Below the pieces are notes generated by a model, which had not been told where the DNA came from, ran no database searches, and saw only the letters and a program-made list of their open reading frames with translations. Below are positions 43,900 to 54,081 of a DNA stretch of 64,000 bases, one piece after another. Within the stretch, counting starts at the first letter, position 1; every line of letters begins with the position of its first letter. The stretch is taken from assembly GCF_020535245.1 (NCBI RefSeq), contig NZ_CP084911.1:468501-532500 (forward strand), in the 5' to 3' direction. The stretch is from Asticcacaulis sp. AND118 (GTDB lineage: Bacteria; Pseudomonadota; Alphaproteobacteria; Caulobacterales; Caulobacteraceae). The position numbers were made by a program, and so were the translations under genes.

Positions 43900-43977
43900 G
43901 ACGGATTCAGGGTATGCCGTTTTGATGGGAACTGCGATAGGATCATACCATCATATCGGCTTTTTTCGGGAAACCGC

Positions 43978-44730
43978 ATGATCGGCCTGCAACACAGGGA
44001 CGCCGTGACCTTCGAGGATTTCGTTGCCGAATCCTCACGGATGACCGATGCCGATTCGCTGTTCGACCTGCTGTCGCGTACAGTCGCGACTCATGGCTTC
44101 GACCGTGTCATCTTCACCATCCAGCGTGATCTCGATCTGCCCGACCGTCAGCAGGGGCACGGCCTGCTGCATCATTATCCGGACGACTGGCAGAAGCTTT
44201 ACCTCGAAAAGCAATGGTGGCGTATCGATCCGGTCTATCGCGCGGCGGCGACCGAAAACTGGGCCTTCCGCTGGACCGACCTTGAAAAGCGCGGCGGCTA
44301 TTCGACCCGTCAGACCTATCTGATGCGCGAAAGCGAGGAGGCGGGGCTGAACGGCGGCATAGGCGTGCCGATCCGCGGACCGCGCGGGCAGATCGCCGGG
44401 GTGGCCGTCGCCTGTTCGCAGGCGCGCAACGCCAGCCATATCGATCTCGACCTGATCCATGCCATCAGCCATCAGTTCTATGCGGCCTATAAGCGGCTCT
44501 ACGCCATCCCTGCGCCGACCCAGGACCCGGCCATCGGGCTGTCGGCCAAGGAAGCGGAGGTCCTGACCTGGGTGGCGGCGGGTAAGACCGACGAAGAGAT
44601 CGCCATCATCCTGTCGATCAGCCGCAATACGGTCGATACGCATGTGCGCAGCGTCTTTCGCAAGCTGTCGGTGAATAACCGCGTGGCGGCGGTAGTGAAG
44701 GCGATCATGGCGGGCATGATTCATCCGTGA
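43978..44730 (+). CDS. LuxR family regulator with autoinducer-binding domain (LuxR solo)
   Basis: 250 residues from the ATG at 43978. The frame is open much further upstream, but that part is antisense to the dehydratase gene. The autoinducer-binding domain shows the conserved aromatic and acidic pattern W..LY...QWWRIDPVY and NWAFRWTD, then GGIGVPIRGPRG. The GerE-type helix-turn-helix (about 180-245) reads LSAKEAEVLTWVAAGKTDEEIAIILSISRNTVDTHVRSVFRKLSVNNR. No luxI-type synthase is nearby, so it may sense signals from elsewhere. Confidence 0.9.
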   Translation: MIGLQHRDAVTFEDFVAESSRMTDADSLFDLLSRTVATHGFDRVIFTIQRDLDLPDRQQGHGLLHHYPDDWQKLYLEKQWWRIDPVYRAAATENWAFRWTDLEKRGGYSTRQTYLMRESEEAGLNGGIGVPIRGPRGQIAGVAVACSQARNASHIDLDLIHAISHQFYAAYKRLYAIPAPTQDPAIGLSAKEAEVLTWVAAGKTDEEIAIILSISRNTVDTHVRSVFRKLSVNNRVAAVVKAIMAGMIHP

Positions 44731-44808
44731 TCACATCCCGAAAATGCGTGATACCGCTCCCTTAAATATGGGGGTACGGTTTACCTGACGCCTACCGGAG
44801 CCTTTCCA

Positions 44809-45027
44809 ATGCCCAGTATAGCCGATGTCGGTCTTTACGTTCCCGGTCATCCCATGAGCCGCGAACAGACTCTGATGCAGATCGTATCGGCGCTCGACTA
44901 CCTTAAGGGCCATGCGCTTCAGGTGGGTGAGGCGGAGGTCGCGGCCCTGATCGGCGCGACATTCGACGCCTGTCTCGACTCCTATGTCGAGACCATGCGC
45001 CGGGAACTGTCGCAGCGTATGCAGTAA
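44809..45027 (+). CDS. small hypothetical protein downstream of the LuxR solo
   Basis: 72 residues, mostly helical (MSREQTLMQIVSALDYLKGHA; EAEVAALIGATFDACLDSYVETMRRELSQRMQ). GGAGCC precedes the ATG. It follows the LuxR solo by 78 bp on the same strand and could be its regulatory target or part of a short operon. No family recognised. Confidence 0.55.
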   Translation: MPSIADVGLYVPGHPMSREQTLMQIVSALDYLKGHALQVGEAEVAALIGATFDACLDSYVETMRRELSQRMQ

Positions 45028-45094
45028 GCGTATTCCGTGTCGATATTTCGTTCCGGGGCAGGGGGTGTGCCGGGAGGAAACGGAATGTCGCAAA

Positions 45095-45203
45095 AACGCC
45101 GGAACGGACGTATGGCCCTCCCGCCAGAGTCGTCCCCCTTTGGCGCCTGCCGGTTCCTTGTCCCAGGACCGGCCCCAAGGCGCAAACGCTCCGTTCCGGC
45201 GTT
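45095..45203. ncRNA. candidate structured RNA
   Basis: Bounded by a perfect 14-bp inverted repeat, AACGCCGGAACGGA (45095-45108) and its complement (45190-45203). Inside is a small hairpin TGGC-CCTCCC-GCCA and a longer hairpin at 45139-45186 (TTTGGCGCC..GCCGGT / ACCGGC..GGCGCAAA), giving a three-way junction. The minus strand has TTTTT right after the closing stem. It matches no SRP RNA, tmRNA or RNase P signature that I know. Strand and identity are open. Confidence 0.4.
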
Positions 45204-45305
45204 CCCCTTCATTACGGATAGTTCATCTTGAGCCGGTTGCGGCGACGCGTTTGCAGGGCTAGGGTCGTTGCCTGCGCAACTTGACGCGCCCGCCCCCTGC
45301 CGGAG

Positions 45306-47114
45306 ATGATCCCCATGCTCGACCGCCGCTCGCTTCTGTCCGGGGCTTCGGCCCTCGCCGCTCTGGGAAGCTCAGGCATTGCCTTCGCGCAATCCGCGTC
45401 GTCGAAGCTGAGGACCACTTTCGACGCCATCTTCAACGAACTGATCGACCATTCGCCGACCTATGCCACCTCTCTGGGGCTCGATGTCGAAGCGCGCGCC
45501 GGCCTGAAAGCCAAACTCGATCCGGCCACGCCGCAGGAGCGCGCCCGCTACACGACCTTCCTCGAAAAGTCTGTCGCCGCGCTGAAAGCCATTCCGCGCG
45601 ATCAGCTTTCGGGCATGGACCGCATCAATTACGACGCTGTGCTGTGGGACCTGAGCCAGACGCTCAACGGCTACAAGACCTTCGCCTTCGGCACGCCGGG
45701 TCAGTCGCCTTACGTGATCACGCAGTTGAGCGGCAGCTATATCTATATCCCCGACTTCCTCGACAGCCAACACAGCGTCGAGACCAGGGCCGACGCCGAC
45801 GCCTATCTGTCGCGTCTCAGCGCTTATGCGGTGCTGCTCGATGAGGAAACCGCCAGGATGAAGGCCGATGTGGCCAAGGGGGTCATCGCGCCGGACTTCG
45901 CCCTGCAAAAGGCGGTCATCCAGCTCAAGGCCCAGCGCGACACCAAGGCCGCCGACAGCGTGCTGGTGCAGTCGATCGACCGGCGCACCAAGGAAAAGGC
46001 CATTGCGGGCGACTGGGCCGCGCAGGCGACGAAAATCTATGAAACCCAGGTGGTGCCGGCCCTGACGCGTCAGATCGCGGCGGTCGAGGCCGTCCTGCCC
46101 AAGGCCACGCACGACGCCGGCGTGTGGCATATCCCGCAGGGCGACGCCTATTACGTCTACGGGGCGCGCAGCGGCACCTCGACCGACCTGTCGCCGGACG
46201 CCATTCACCAGATTGGCCTCGATAAGGTCAAGGAAATCAATGCCGAGCTGGAAAAGGTCATGACCAGGCTCGGCATGACCACGGGCACGACGGGCGAGCG
46301 CTTGAAGGCCATGGCCAAGGACCCCAGGTTCGTCTACCCCAACACCGATGCGGGCAAGGAAAAGCTGCTGGCCGACCTCAACACGCAGGTCGAGGTGGTG
46401 CAGGCCAAGCTGCCGGCCTATTTCGGCGTGCTGCCCAAGACCAAGGTGACGATCAAGCGCATCCCGCCCGCGACGGAACTGGGTGCGCCGGGCGGCTATT
46501 ATCAGCCGGCCTCGCTCGACGGTGCGCGTCCGGGGGCCTACTATATCAACCTGCGCGACACGGCCGAGGTGCCGAGCTGGACCCTGCCGACCCTGACCTA
46601 TCACGAGGCCATTCCCGGCCACCACATGCAGATTTCGATTCAGCAGGAGAACAAGAACCTGCCGATGCTGCGCCAGATTTCGGGCTTCAACGCCTATATC
46701 GAGGGCTGGGCGCTCTATTCGGAAGAGGTCGCAGCCAAGGATATGGGCATGTATGCCGAAGACCCCTACGGCTATATCGGCTATCTGCACGACGCCCTGT
46801 TCCGCGCCTGCCGTCTGGTGGTCGATACCGGCATGCACCACAAGCGTTGGAGCCGTGAACAGGCCATGGCCTTCATGGACGCCAATCTGGGCGATCCGAA
46901 CGAGACCGAGATCGAGAGATACGCCGTGTGGCCGGGGCAGGCGCTGGGCTATATGATCGGCAAGATCAAGTGGCTGGAACTGCGCACCAAATGGCAGGCG
47001 CAACTCGGGCCCAAGTTCGACATCAAGGCCTTCCACGACACCGGTCTGACGGCGGGCGCCCTGCCTCTGGCCGTGCTGGAGACGGTGTACGCCGAATGGG
47101 CGGCGACGCGCTGA
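45306..47114 (+). CDS. DUF885 family metallopeptidase-like protein, exported
   Basis: 602 residues. The N-terminus DRRSLLSGASALAALGSSGIAFAQS looks like a Tat-type signal peptide (two Arg before a hydrophobic stretch). A thermolysin-like zinc motif HEAIPGHHMQ (around residue 433) followed by EGWALYSEEVA is diagnostic of DUF885. These proteins are thought to be periplasmic peptidases. An in-frame ATG at 45315 is an equally possible start. A 554-codon antisense frame lies within it and is a shadow. Confidence 0.9.
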   Translation: MIPMLDRRSLLSGASALAALGSSGIAFAQSASSKLRTTFDAIFNELIDHSPTYATSLGLDVEARAGLKAKLDPATPQERARYTTFLEKSVAALKAIPRDQLSGMDRINYDAVLWDLSQTLNGYKTFAFGTPGQSPYVITQLSGSYIYIPDFLDSQHSVETRADADAYLSRLSAYAVLLDEETARMKADVAKGVIAPDFALQKAVIQLKAQRDTKAADSVLVQSIDRRTKEKAIAGDWAAQATKIYETQVVPALTRQIAAVEAVLPKATHDAGVWHIPQGDAYYVYGARSGTSTDLSPDAIHQIGLDKVKEINAELEKVMTRLGMTTGTTGERLKAMAKDPRFVYPNTDAGKEKLLADLNTQVEVVQAKLPAYFGVLPKTKVTIKRIPPATELGAPGGYYQPASLDGARPGAYYINLRDTAEVPSWTLPTLTYHEAIPGHHMQISIQQENKNLPMLRQISGFNAYIEGWALYSEEVAAKDMGMYAEDPYGYIGYLHDALFRACRLVVDTGMHHKRWSREQAMAFMDANLGDPNETEIERYAVWPGQALGYMIGKIKWLELRTKWQAQLGPKFDIKAFHDTGLTAGALPLAVLETVYAEWAATR

Positions 47115-47181
47115 TAGACGGGCTCTTTCGATCGTGCTACCTGATTAGTTATATCAATTATAAATAATCAGGAGGATGCGA

Positions 47182-48183
47182 ATGATCCGGAAAGCTCTGT
47201 TCGGCGCGTTGGGCGCCGCCGTGCTTATGCTGACGCCGCTTGCCGCTCAGGCCGAAATGACGCCTGAAGCGCAGGTCGCGGCCATGCAGCGCGGCGTCAA
47301 CATCATCGGCTACGATCCGCTGTGGAAGGATGCCTCGAAGGCGCGCTTCAAGCCGGAACTGATGCAGACCATCAAGGACGGTGGTTTCGACACGGTGCGC
47401 ATCAATCTGCACGCCTTCGACCATATGGACGCTCAGAACCGCCTGTCGTCCTATTATTTCTCGACGCTCGACACCATGGTGCAGGCGGCGACGGCTGCTG
47501 ATCTGCACGTCATTCTCGACCTGCACAACTTCATGGAATGCGCCGACGACGTGACCGCCTGCCGGCCGAAGGTCATGGCCTTCTGGACGCAGATGGCCGA
47601 GCATTACAAGAGCGCGCCGGACACGGTGATGTTCGAGATTCTCAACGAACCCTACGGCGCGGTCAACGATGTGTGGAACGATATGATCGTTGAGAACCTC
47701 AACATCATCCGCAAGACCAATCCGGACCGCAATGTCGTGATCGGACCGGTGTCGTGGAACAATTTCAACCACCTCGACACGCTGAAACTGCCCGCAGCCG
47801 ACCGGCACCTGATCGTTACCTTCCACTATTACGACCCGTTCCCCTTCACCCATCAGGGGGCTTCGTGGACGCCGCAGTTCAAGGACGTCAGCGGCATACG
47901 CTGGACGCCGGAGGAAGGCGCGGCGCAGCTCAATGCCGATTTCGACAAGGTGCAGGCGTGGAGCCAGAAGGCCAACCGCCCGATCTTCATGGGTGAGTTC
48001 GGGGCATACGACAAGGCGCCGATGGAAAGCCGCATTGCCTGGACCAACGCCGTGGCGCGCGCGGCCGAGGCCCGCGGCTGGGCGTGGGGTTACTGGCAGT
48101 TCGACTCGAACTTCATCGTCTACGACATCCCCAAAGGGGAGTGGTTCGCGCCGATCCACGACGCGCTGATCCCGAAGAAGTAA
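47182..48183 (+). CDS. GH5 family endoglucanase (cellulase), secreted
   Basis: 333 residues from the ATG at 47182 (AGGAGG 6 bp upstream; an ATG at 47176 is too close). Signal peptide cleaved after AQA (about residue 24). GH5 features: RGVNIIGYD, VRINLHAF, the acid/base in ILNEPYG (E156), FHYYDPFPFTHQG, and the nucleophile in FMGEFGAYD (E272). It hydrolyses beta-1,4-glucan and fits the plant-polymer lifestyle of Caulobacteraceae, with the CE2-type esterases further on. Confidence 0.93.
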   Translation: MIRKALFGALGAAVLMLTPLAAQAEMTPEAQVAAMQRGVNIIGYDPLWKDASKARFKPELMQTIKDGGFDTVRINLHAFDHMDAQNRLSSYYFSTLDTMVQAATAADLHVILDLHNFMECADDVTACRPKVMAFWTQMAEHYKSAPDTVMFEILNEPYGAVNDVWNDMIVENLNIIRKTNPDRNVVIGPVSWNNFNHLDTLKLPAADRHLIVTFHYYDPFPFTHQGASWTPQFKDVSGIRWTPEEGAAQLNADFDKVQAWSQKANRPIFMGEFGAYDKAPMESRIAWTNAVARAAEARGWAWGYWQFDSNFIVYDIPKGEWFAPIHDALIPKK

Positions 48184-48786
48184 TCAGATCTCGTATTCGG
48201 CCAGAAGGCGGGTCAGTCGCTCGCCTTCCGGCCGTAAAAACAGCCGGTAACGCAGGATTTGCGCGACGGTCGATGCCCCCAGCACGCCGCTGAACACCAG
48301 CGCGCCTTGCATCGCCTGAGCGACAGTCATCTTGTCCGTGCCTGTCAACTGCCACAGGGCTATACCGGTAAGGATGGGAAACAGGCCCATCAGCCACAAC
48401 ATTACCACTGCGCCTTGCCGGGCGGTGCGGTTCTCGTCCAGTCGCACCCGTAAGTTTTCAGAAATCGACGCCCCCGGATCGGGAAAACGCTGAACGTGAC
48501 GGTCGTGGGCGCGCTTCATCAGGATCAGAGCGATCCACGGCGCGGCCAGCATCAGCAGGGCACCCCATTCGCGCGCCGGGTCGAAACCCTCGTGCCTTAT
48601 GATGTCGTAGCCGAAAACGAGGGTGATCGTGCCCAGCGCGGCGCCAACGCAAAGCAGGAACACGTTCTGACCGTTACGGCGGCGCTCGATCGTCGTCATC
48701 AGGCTCTCCAGCAGACAGGCCTGCGCCGTCCGGTCGGGATCGCGGTCATGGGCGCGCCACAGGCGTTCAAGGGTTTCAATCTTCAT
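48184..48786 (-). CDS. membrane protein co-transcribed with an ECF sigma factor
   Basis: 200 residues from the ATG at 48786, which overlaps the end of the sigma gene (48776); an ATG at 48798 is also possible. A helical N-terminus with LERLWRAHDRDPDRTAQACLLESLMTTIERRR is followed by four transmembrane segments (FLLCVGAALGTITLVFGYDI; LLMLAAPWIALILM; VMLWLMGLFPILTGIALW; ALVFSGVLGASTVAQIL). Its place after the sigma gene suggests an anti-sigma or sensing role, by context only. Confidence 0.7.
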   Translation of the reverse strand: MKIETLERLWRAHDRDPDRTAQACLLESLMTTIERRRNGQNVFLLCVGAALGTITLVFGYDIIRHEGFDPAREWGALLMLAAPWIALILMKRAHDRHVQRFPDPGASISENLRVRLDENRTARQGAVVMLWLMGLFPILTGIALWQLTGTDKMTVAQAMQGALVFSGVLGASTVAQILRYRLFLRPEGERLTRLLAEYEI

Positions 48787-49270
48787 CGGAGAGCTCATGA
48801 ATAAGGGTGGCGAGGCGCGTCCTTGCCCGGTTAAGGCGCACGCCGACATGGCTCTCGCTGAGGCCGTGCAAGGCCGCCATGTCGGCATAGGAGGTCTGTT
48901 CCAGCCACAGCAGCATCAAGGACCGGTCGAGCGGGGGCAGGGCGCGCAGGGCCTCGAATATCTGATCCAGCCGCGTATCGGGCGGTTCGGAGCCCAGCCG
49001 TTCGGACGCGTTGCGGCGCGTTTCAAACAGACGCAGCAGGCGGAGCCCTTCGCGGCGTTTCCACGTCAGGGCGCGGTTGTGCGCCACGCGATAGACGAAG
49101 GTCGCCGCGCTCGATTCGCCGCGAAAGGCGGTATGCGCCTTCCACACGGCGATCAGCAGTTCCTGCAATAGATCGGCCTGATCCGCCGACGGCGCGAAGG
49201 CGCGGCTCAGCCTGCGCAGCGCCGGCAGATGCGGGGCGATCCAGTCGGCAAAGACGGCGTCGTTCGGCAC
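48776..49270 (-). CDS. ECF RNA polymerase sigma factor
   Basis: 164 residues. Region 2: FAPSADQADLLQELLIAVWKAHTAFRGESSAATFVYRVAHNRALTWKRRE. Region 4: LRALPPLDRSLMLLWLEQTSYADMAALHGLSESHVGVRLNRARTRL. It overlaps the membrane-protein gene downstream and starts 8 bp after the small membrane gene, so the three form an operon. Confidence 0.92.
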   Translation of the reverse strand: MPNDAVFADWIAPHLPALRRLSRAFAPSADQADLLQELLIAVWKAHTAFRGESSAATFVYRVAHNRALTWKRREGLRLLRLFETRRNASERLGSEPPDTRLDQIFEALRALPPLDRSLMLLWLEQTSYADMAALHGLSESHVGVRLNRARTRLATLIHELSDED

Positions 49271-49278
49271 GGCTTTCC

Positions 49279-49440
49279 TTATCGCGCTGTGGCGGCTTCG
49301 CGTTCCAGCCTGAGCGCGTCTCGATTGTTCTGGGTGAACACACCGGTATTCATGCCATAGATTATGCCGGCGATCAGCAATAGCAGCAGGACCACAAAGG
49401 CGGGCAGGCGGTAGCGAGCGGGCAGGACAAAACCAAGCAT
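49279..49440 (-). CDS. small single-pass membrane protein
   Basis: 53 residues with one transmembrane helix (LPAFVVLLLLLIAGIIYGM). AAGGAG lies 6 bp before the ATG at 49440; an ATG at 49443 is adjacent. It is the first gene of the sigma-factor operon. Function unknown. Confidence 0.6.
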   Translation of the reverse strand: MLGFVLPARYRLPAFVVLLLLLIAGIIYGMNTGVFTQNNRDALRLEREAATAR

Positions 49441-49600
49441 CATCGTCTCCTTTTCAGTTTTGAACGATAGGTTAGACGACGATGACCGGAGGAAACTTAC
49501 GGCGGCCTCAAAATAATTCGGCAAGCCCGATAACAGTAAGGTCACTTGCCATGGATAAGTGTGTGAGTCTAAATACGGCACCCCACCCGAAGGTGCGCTC

Positions 49601-49918
49601 ATGAAGCCCTTTTTTGCCGACGCTCTCGAAGATCTGGTCCATGCGCGTGCGCGCCTGGCCATTCTCGCCTATCTGTCGACGGCGGGGCAGGCGGACTTCA
49701 CCGATCTGCGCGATCAGGTGGGCATTACCGACGGCAATCTGTCCCTGCATCTCAAGAAACTGAACGAGGCGGGATACGTGGCGATTCGCAAGAAAATCGT
49801 CTCCAATCGCTCCAATACGCGCATCGGCCTGACCGACGCGGGGCGCGACGCCTTCTATAACTATCTCGATCAGCTCAAGCGGATGCTGGACGCCGTTCCG
49901 GAAAAGCCGGATCTTTAA
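49601..49918 (+). CDS. winged-helix transcriptional regulator
   Basis: 105 residues from the ATG at 49601 (GAAGG 7 bp upstream). The winged helix covers most of the chain: DLVHARARLAILAYLSTAGQADFTDLRDQVGITDGNLSLHLKKLNEAGYVAIRKKIVSNRSNTRIGLTDAGRDAF, the pattern of small ArsR/MarR-like HTH_34 regulators. Divergent from the sigma operon, whose promoter region it shares. Confidence 0.85.
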   Translation: MKPFFADALEDLVHARARLAILAYLSTAGQADFTDLRDQVGITDGNLSLHLKKLNEAGYVAIRKKIVSNRSNTRIGLTDAGRDAFYNYLDQLKRMLDAVPEKPDL

Positions 49919-49948
49919 GCCAAAACCGTTGTTCCATTTTTTTAATGA

Positions 49949-49963
49949 GAACATATTGCGAAC
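49949..49963. promoter_or_regulatory. LexA SOS box upstream of recA
   Basis: GAAC-ATATTGC-GAAC, ending 93 bp before the recA start. Same GAAC-N7-GAAC architecture as the box before imuA at 3289, so both respond to LexA. Confidence 0.88.
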
Positions 49964-50056
49964 TTAGAACAAATGGGGTACGGTCTTCTCAACACATTTC
50001 GCAGCCGGGGGATAGACCTTCGCCTTGGGAATCGTGGCATAGGAAGGTCTGGAATC

Positions 50057-51130
50057 ATGTCGCAAGCGGTACTGAAACTCGTGGGAAAAGACGAAGCTGA
50101 AAAACAACGCGCGCTGGAATCGGCGCTGGCCCAGATCGATCGCGCCTTTGGTAAGGGCTCGGTCATGAAGCTGGGCAATGCCGGCAAGGTCGTGGAGGTG
50201 GAGTCGATTTCCACCGGTTCGCTCGGCCTCGACATGGCGCTCGGTATCGGCGGCCTGCCCAAGGGGCGGGTCATCGAAATCTACGGTCCGGAATCGTCGG
50301 GCAAGACGACGCTCGCCCTGCATACGGTAGCCGAAATCCAGAAGGCGGGCGGCACCGCGGCCTTCGTCGACGCCGAACACGCGCTCGATCCGGTCTATGC
50401 GCACAAGCTGGGCGTCAATCTGGACGATCTGCTGGTGTCGCAGCCCGATAACGGCGAACAGGCGCTGGAAATCACCGATACGCTGGTCCGCTCGGGCGCC
50501 GTCGACATCGTCGTGGTCGATTCGGTCGCGGCTTTGACGCCCAAGGCGGAAATCGAAGGCGATATGGGCGACAGCCTGCCGGGTCTTCAGGCCCGTCTGA
50601 TGTCGCAGGCCCTGCGCAAGCTAACGGCCTCGATCTCCAAGTCGAAGTGCATCGTCGTTTTCATCAACCAGATCCGTATGAAGATCGGCGTCATGTACGG
50701 CTCGCCGGAAACGACGACGGGCGGTAACGCGCTGAAATTCTACGCCTCGGTGCGTCTCGATATCCGCAGCATCGGCAAGATCAAGGTGCGCGACGAAATC
50801 GTCGGCAACAATGTCCGCGTCAAGGTGGTCAAGAACAAAGTGGCTCCGCCGTTCCGCGAGGTCGAGTTCGATATCCTCTATGGGGTCGGCATTTCCAAGC
50901 TGGGTGAGGTCCTCGATCTGGGCGTCAAGGGCGGGATCGTCGAGAAGTCCGGCTCGTGGTTCTCCTTCAACTCGATCCGCATCGGTCAGGGCCGTGAAAA
51001 CGCTCGCGACTTCCTGAAAGCAAATCCGGAGATCGCGGCCGAAATCGAAGCGCTGGTGCGTAAGAAGTCCGACGCCATCTCCGAAGAACTGCTCGGCACG
51101 CCTGAACCGGACGAAGACGGCGACGAATAA
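50057..51130 (+). CDS. recA: RecA recombinase
   Basis: 357 residues from the ATG at 50057 (AGGAAGG 9 bp upstream). A 28-codon upstream extension in frame from 49973 starts close to the SOS box and is not credible. Walker [10 protein letters not shown], Walker B VVDSVAAL, the MSQALRKL L2-proximal region and an acidic C-terminus ([10 protein letters not shown]) are present. It performs homologous recombination and LexA coprotease activation, the trigger of the SOS operon at 3327. Confidence 0.98.
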   Translation: MSQAVLKLVGKDEAEKQRALESALAQIDRAFGKGSVMKLGNAGKVVEVESISTGSLGLDMALGIGGLPKGRVIEIYGPESSGKTTLALHTVAEIQKAGGTAAFVDAEHALDPVYAHKLGVNLDDLLVSQPDNGEQALEITDTLVRSGAVDIVVVDSVAALTPKAEIEGDMGDSLPGLQARLMSQALRKLTASISKSKCIVVFINQIRMKIGVMYGSPETTTGGNALKFYASVRLDIRSIGKIKVRDEIVGNNVRVKVVKNKVAPPFREVEFDILYGVGISKLGEVLDLGVKGGIVEKSGSWFSFNSIRIGQGRENARDFLKANPEIAAEIEALVRKKSDAISEELLGTPEPDEDGDE

Positions 51131-51172
51131 GAAGCGCACAGCGCGGGTTCAGACCGCCCGCATTGCACGCAC

Positions 51173-51207
51173 AAACGCCTCGGTTCATCGCCGGGGCGTT
51201 TCTTTTT
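51173..51207 (+). terminator. recA terminator
   Basis: 11-bp stem AAACGCCTCGG/CCGGGGCGTTT (one G-U pair) with a 7-base loop, then CTTTTT, 43 bp after the recA stop. Confidence 0.85.
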
Positions 51208-51322
51208 GGCCTCTGTGACAGAAAAATACCTGCGCTGGCGCAAAGGTCTTTGCGCAAATACCCAAGCCCTCTATATACGGCTGAAATTATTATCGGTTGC
51301 GGTGTCGAGCCGTCGGAGTCCC

Positions 51323-53965
51323 ATGCCTTCCTTAAATCAGATCCGTCAGACCTTCCTGGATTACTTCGCCAAGAACGACCATGAGATCGTGTCGTCCTCG
51401 TCGCTGGTGCCGCAAAACGACCCGACGCTGATGTTCACCAATGCCGGCATGGTGCAGTTCAAGAACGTCTTTACGGGTGCAGAGACCCGCCCGTACAAGC
51501 GCGCCACCACGTCGCAGAAGGTCGTGCGCGCCGGCGGCAAGCACAATGACCTCGACAATGTCGGTTATACGGCGCGTCACCACACCTTCTTTGAAATGCT
51601 GGGGAACTTCTCCTTCGGCGACTATTTCAAGGAACAGGCCATCGAACACGCTTGGAACCTGATCACCAAAGAATACGGTCTGGACAAGAATCGCCTGCTG
51701 GCGACCGTCTATATCGACGACGACGAAGCCTTTGCCTTGTGGAAGAAGATCGCCGGGTTCTCCGACGACCGTATCATTCGTATCGCGGGGTCGGACAATT
51801 TCTGGTCGATGGGCGACACCGGCCCCTGCGGTCCGTGTACGGAAATCTTCTACGATCACGGCGCGCACATCTGGGGCGGCCCTCCCGGCTCCCCGGAAGA
51901 GGACGGCGACCGCTTCGTCGAAATCTGGAACCTCGTCTTTATGCAGTTCGACCAGCAACCGGACGGCACGCGCCTCAACCTGCCGAAGCCGTCGATCGAC
52001 ACCGGCATGGGTCTTGAGCGCGTCGCGGCGGTGCTGCAGGGCGTGCATAACAACTACGATGTCGATCTGTTCAAGGGGCTGATCGCCGCCAGCGTCGAGG
52101 AAACCGGCGTTAAGGCCGAAGGCGAGGCCCTGCCGTCGCATCGCGTTATCGCCGACCATTTGCGTTCGACCTCGTTCCTCATCGCCGATGGCGTCACGCC
52201 GTCGAACGAAGGTCGCGGCTACGTCCTGCGCCGCATCATGCGCCGCGCCATGCGCCACGCCTATCTGCTGGGCGCGAATGAGCCGCTGATGCCGCGTCTG
52301 GCGCCGGTGCTGGTGCGCGAAATGGGCGATCATTACGGCGAACTGAAACGCGCCGAGGCGACCATCGTCGAAACCCTGCGTCAGGAGGAAGAGCGCTTCC
52401 GCCGCACGCTGGGTCGCGGCATGACCCTGTTGGACGAGGCAACCGCGAATCTCAAAGATGGCGACATGCTGGAAGGCGAGGTGGCCTTCAAGCTGTACGA
52501 CACCTACGGCTTCCCGCTCGACCTGACGCAGGACGCCATCCGCACCAAGGGCCTCAGCGTCAATGTCGCCGGTTTTGAAGCGGCGATGGAAGAGCAGAAG
52601 CAACGCGGGCGCGCCAACTGGAAAGGCTCCGGCGAAAAGTCGGTCGAGGCCGAATGGTTCTCGATCCGCGACCAGGCCGGCGCTTCGGATTTTGTCGGCT
52701 ACGAGCATCTGTCCACGCAATCGCACGCGCGTGTCATCGTCCGTGACGGGGAATCGGTCAGCGAAGGTCTGGTCGGCGAGCGTCTGCAGGTTGTTTTCGA
52801 CCGCACCCCCTTCTATCCGGAAAGCGGCGGGCAGGCGGGCGACACCGGCACCCTGCATTGGGCCGGCGGCGAAGGCCGCGTCCTCGATACGCAGAAGCAG
52901 GCGGGTGATCTGATCGTCCACGATATCGAAATCACCGAAGGCGTGCTGGCCGTCGGCGACATGGTGCATCTGAACGTGGATGCGGCCAAGCGCCTGACCA
53001 CCAAGTCCAACCACTCCGCCGCGCACCTGCTGCACGCCGCGCTGAAGAACGTTCTTGGGCCCCATGTGGCGCAGAAGGGCCAACTGGTCGATGCCGAGCG
53101 CATGCGCTTCGACTTTAGCCACGGCTCGCCCGTCTCTCCAGAAGAGATCGAGCGCATCGAGGCCGAGGTCAATGCGGTCATCCTGCAAAACGAAGCGGCG
53201 ACCATTAAACAAATGGCGCCCGCTGACGCCATCGCGGCCGGTGCGGTTGCCCTGTTCGGTGAAAAGTACGGCGACGAAGTCCGCGTTCTGAGCCTCGGTC
53301 ACGCGCTGGATGGTGCCGACAAAGGCTATTCAGTCGAACTGTGCGGCGGCACCCACGTGTCGCGCACCGGTGACATCGCCCTGTTCAAGATCATTTCCGA
53401 AAGCGGTATCGCCGCCGGGGTGCGCCGTATCGAAGCCTTCACCGGTGAAGCGGCGCGTCAGTTCCTGCTGGAACAGGCGGGCGTGGCCAAATCGCTGGCC
53501 GATCAGTTCAAGGTGCCGGTGGCGCAGGTCTCCGCTCGCGTCGATGCCCTGATCAACGACCGCAAGCGTCTCGAAAAGGAACTGGCCGAAGCCAAGCGTG
53601 CACTGGCCGTCGGTGGCGGCGGTGCAGCTTCGGGCCCGGAAGAGATCAACGGCGTGAAGGTCATGGCCCGTGTGCTCGACGGCGTCGGCGGCAAGGATCT
53701 GCGTCCCCTGGCCGAAGACTTCAAGAAGCAGGTCGGTTCCGGCATCGTGGCGCTGGTTGGCGTGCTGGACGGCAAGGCGGCGGTGACCGTGGCGGTGACG
53801 CCGGACCTGATCGGTCGCTTCAATGCCGCTGAGCTGGCCAAGGCCGCCGTGATCGCCATGGGTGGTCAGGGCGCGGGTGGCAAGCCCGACTTCGCTCAGG
53901 GCGGTGCGCCTGACGCGACCAAGGCCGATGCCGGTCTGGAAGCGGTGAAGGCCGCGATCGTCTAA
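51323..53965 (+). CDS. alaS: alanyl-tRNA synthetase
   Basis: 880 residues from the ATG at 51323 (the frame is open from 51206, but [19 protein letters not shown] is the normal N-terminus). Class II catalytic core with [13 protein letters not shown] and [15 protein letters not shown]. The editing domain has [13 protein letters not shown] and [11 protein letters not shown] zinc-binding motifs, and the C-terminal DHHA1-type domain ends the protein. It charges tRNA-Ala. A 656-codon antisense frame within it is a shadow. Confidence 0.98.
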   Translation: MPSLNQIRQTFLDYFAKNDHEIVSSSSLVPQNDPTLMFTNAGMVQFKNVFTGAETRPYKRATTSQKVVRAGGKHNDLDNVGYTARHHTFFEMLGNFSFGDYFKEQAIEHAWNLITKEYGLDKNRLLATVYIDDDEAFALWKKIAGFSDDRIIRIAGSDNFWSMGDTGPCGPCTEIFYDHGAHIWGGPPGSPEEDGDRFVEIWNLVFMQFDQQPDGTRLNLPKPSIDTGMGLERVAAVLQGVHNNYDVDLFKGLIAASVEETGVKAEGEALPSHRVIADHLRSTSFLIADGVTPSNEGRGYVLRRIMRRAMRHAYLLGANEPLMPRLAPVLVREMGDHYGELKRAEATIVETLRQEEERFRRTLGRGMTLLDEATANLKDGDMLEGEVAFKLYDTYGFPLDLTQDAIRTKGLSVNVAGFEAAMEEQKQRGRANWKGSGEKSVEAEWFSIRDQAGASDFVGYEHLSTQSHARVIVRDGESVSEGLVGERLQVVFDRTPFYPESGGQAGDTGTLHWAGGEGRVLDTQKQAGDLIVHDIEITEGVLAVGDMVHLNVDAAKRLTTKSNHSAAHLLHAALKNVLGPHVAQKGQLVDAERMRFDFSHGSPVSPEEIERIEAEVNAVILQNEAATIKQMAPADAIAAGAVALFGEKYGDEVRVLSLGHALDGADKGYSVELCGGTHVSRTGDIALFKIISESGIAAGVRRIEAFTGEAARQFLLEQAGVAKSLADQFKVPVAQVSARVDALINDRKRLEKELAEAKRALAVGGGGAASGPEEINGVKVMARVLDGVGGKDLRPLAEDFKKQVGSGIVALVGVLDGKAAVTVAVTPDLIGRFNAAELAKAAVIAMGGQGAGGKPDFAQGGAPDATKADAGLEAVKAAIV

Positions 53966-53985
53966 GCTAAGAGACATTCTCGTCG

Positions 53986-54020
53986 AAAAGGCCGTCCGTT
54001 CGCGGGCGGCCTTTTCTTTT
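53986..54020 (+). terminator. alaS terminator
   Basis: Stem AAAAGGCCGTCCG/CGGGCGGCCTTTT closed by TTCG, then CTTTT. Almost the same hairpin serves icd at 61039-61068 on the other strand. Confidence 0.85.
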
Positions 54021-54081
54021 GGGCTTTCGGGATTGCCATCACACGCGCGGGTATGCTGCACTCCTTTTTAAGGAGAACGAC

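Noticed and set aside
45372..47036. 554-codon open frame antisense to the DUF885 gene
   Set aside because: Composition artefact of a GC-rich gene; no ribosome site, no domain, and the plus-strand gene is secure.
51332..53302. 656-codon open frame antisense to alaS
   Set aside because: Shadow of alaS on the opposite strand, with no recognisable protein features.
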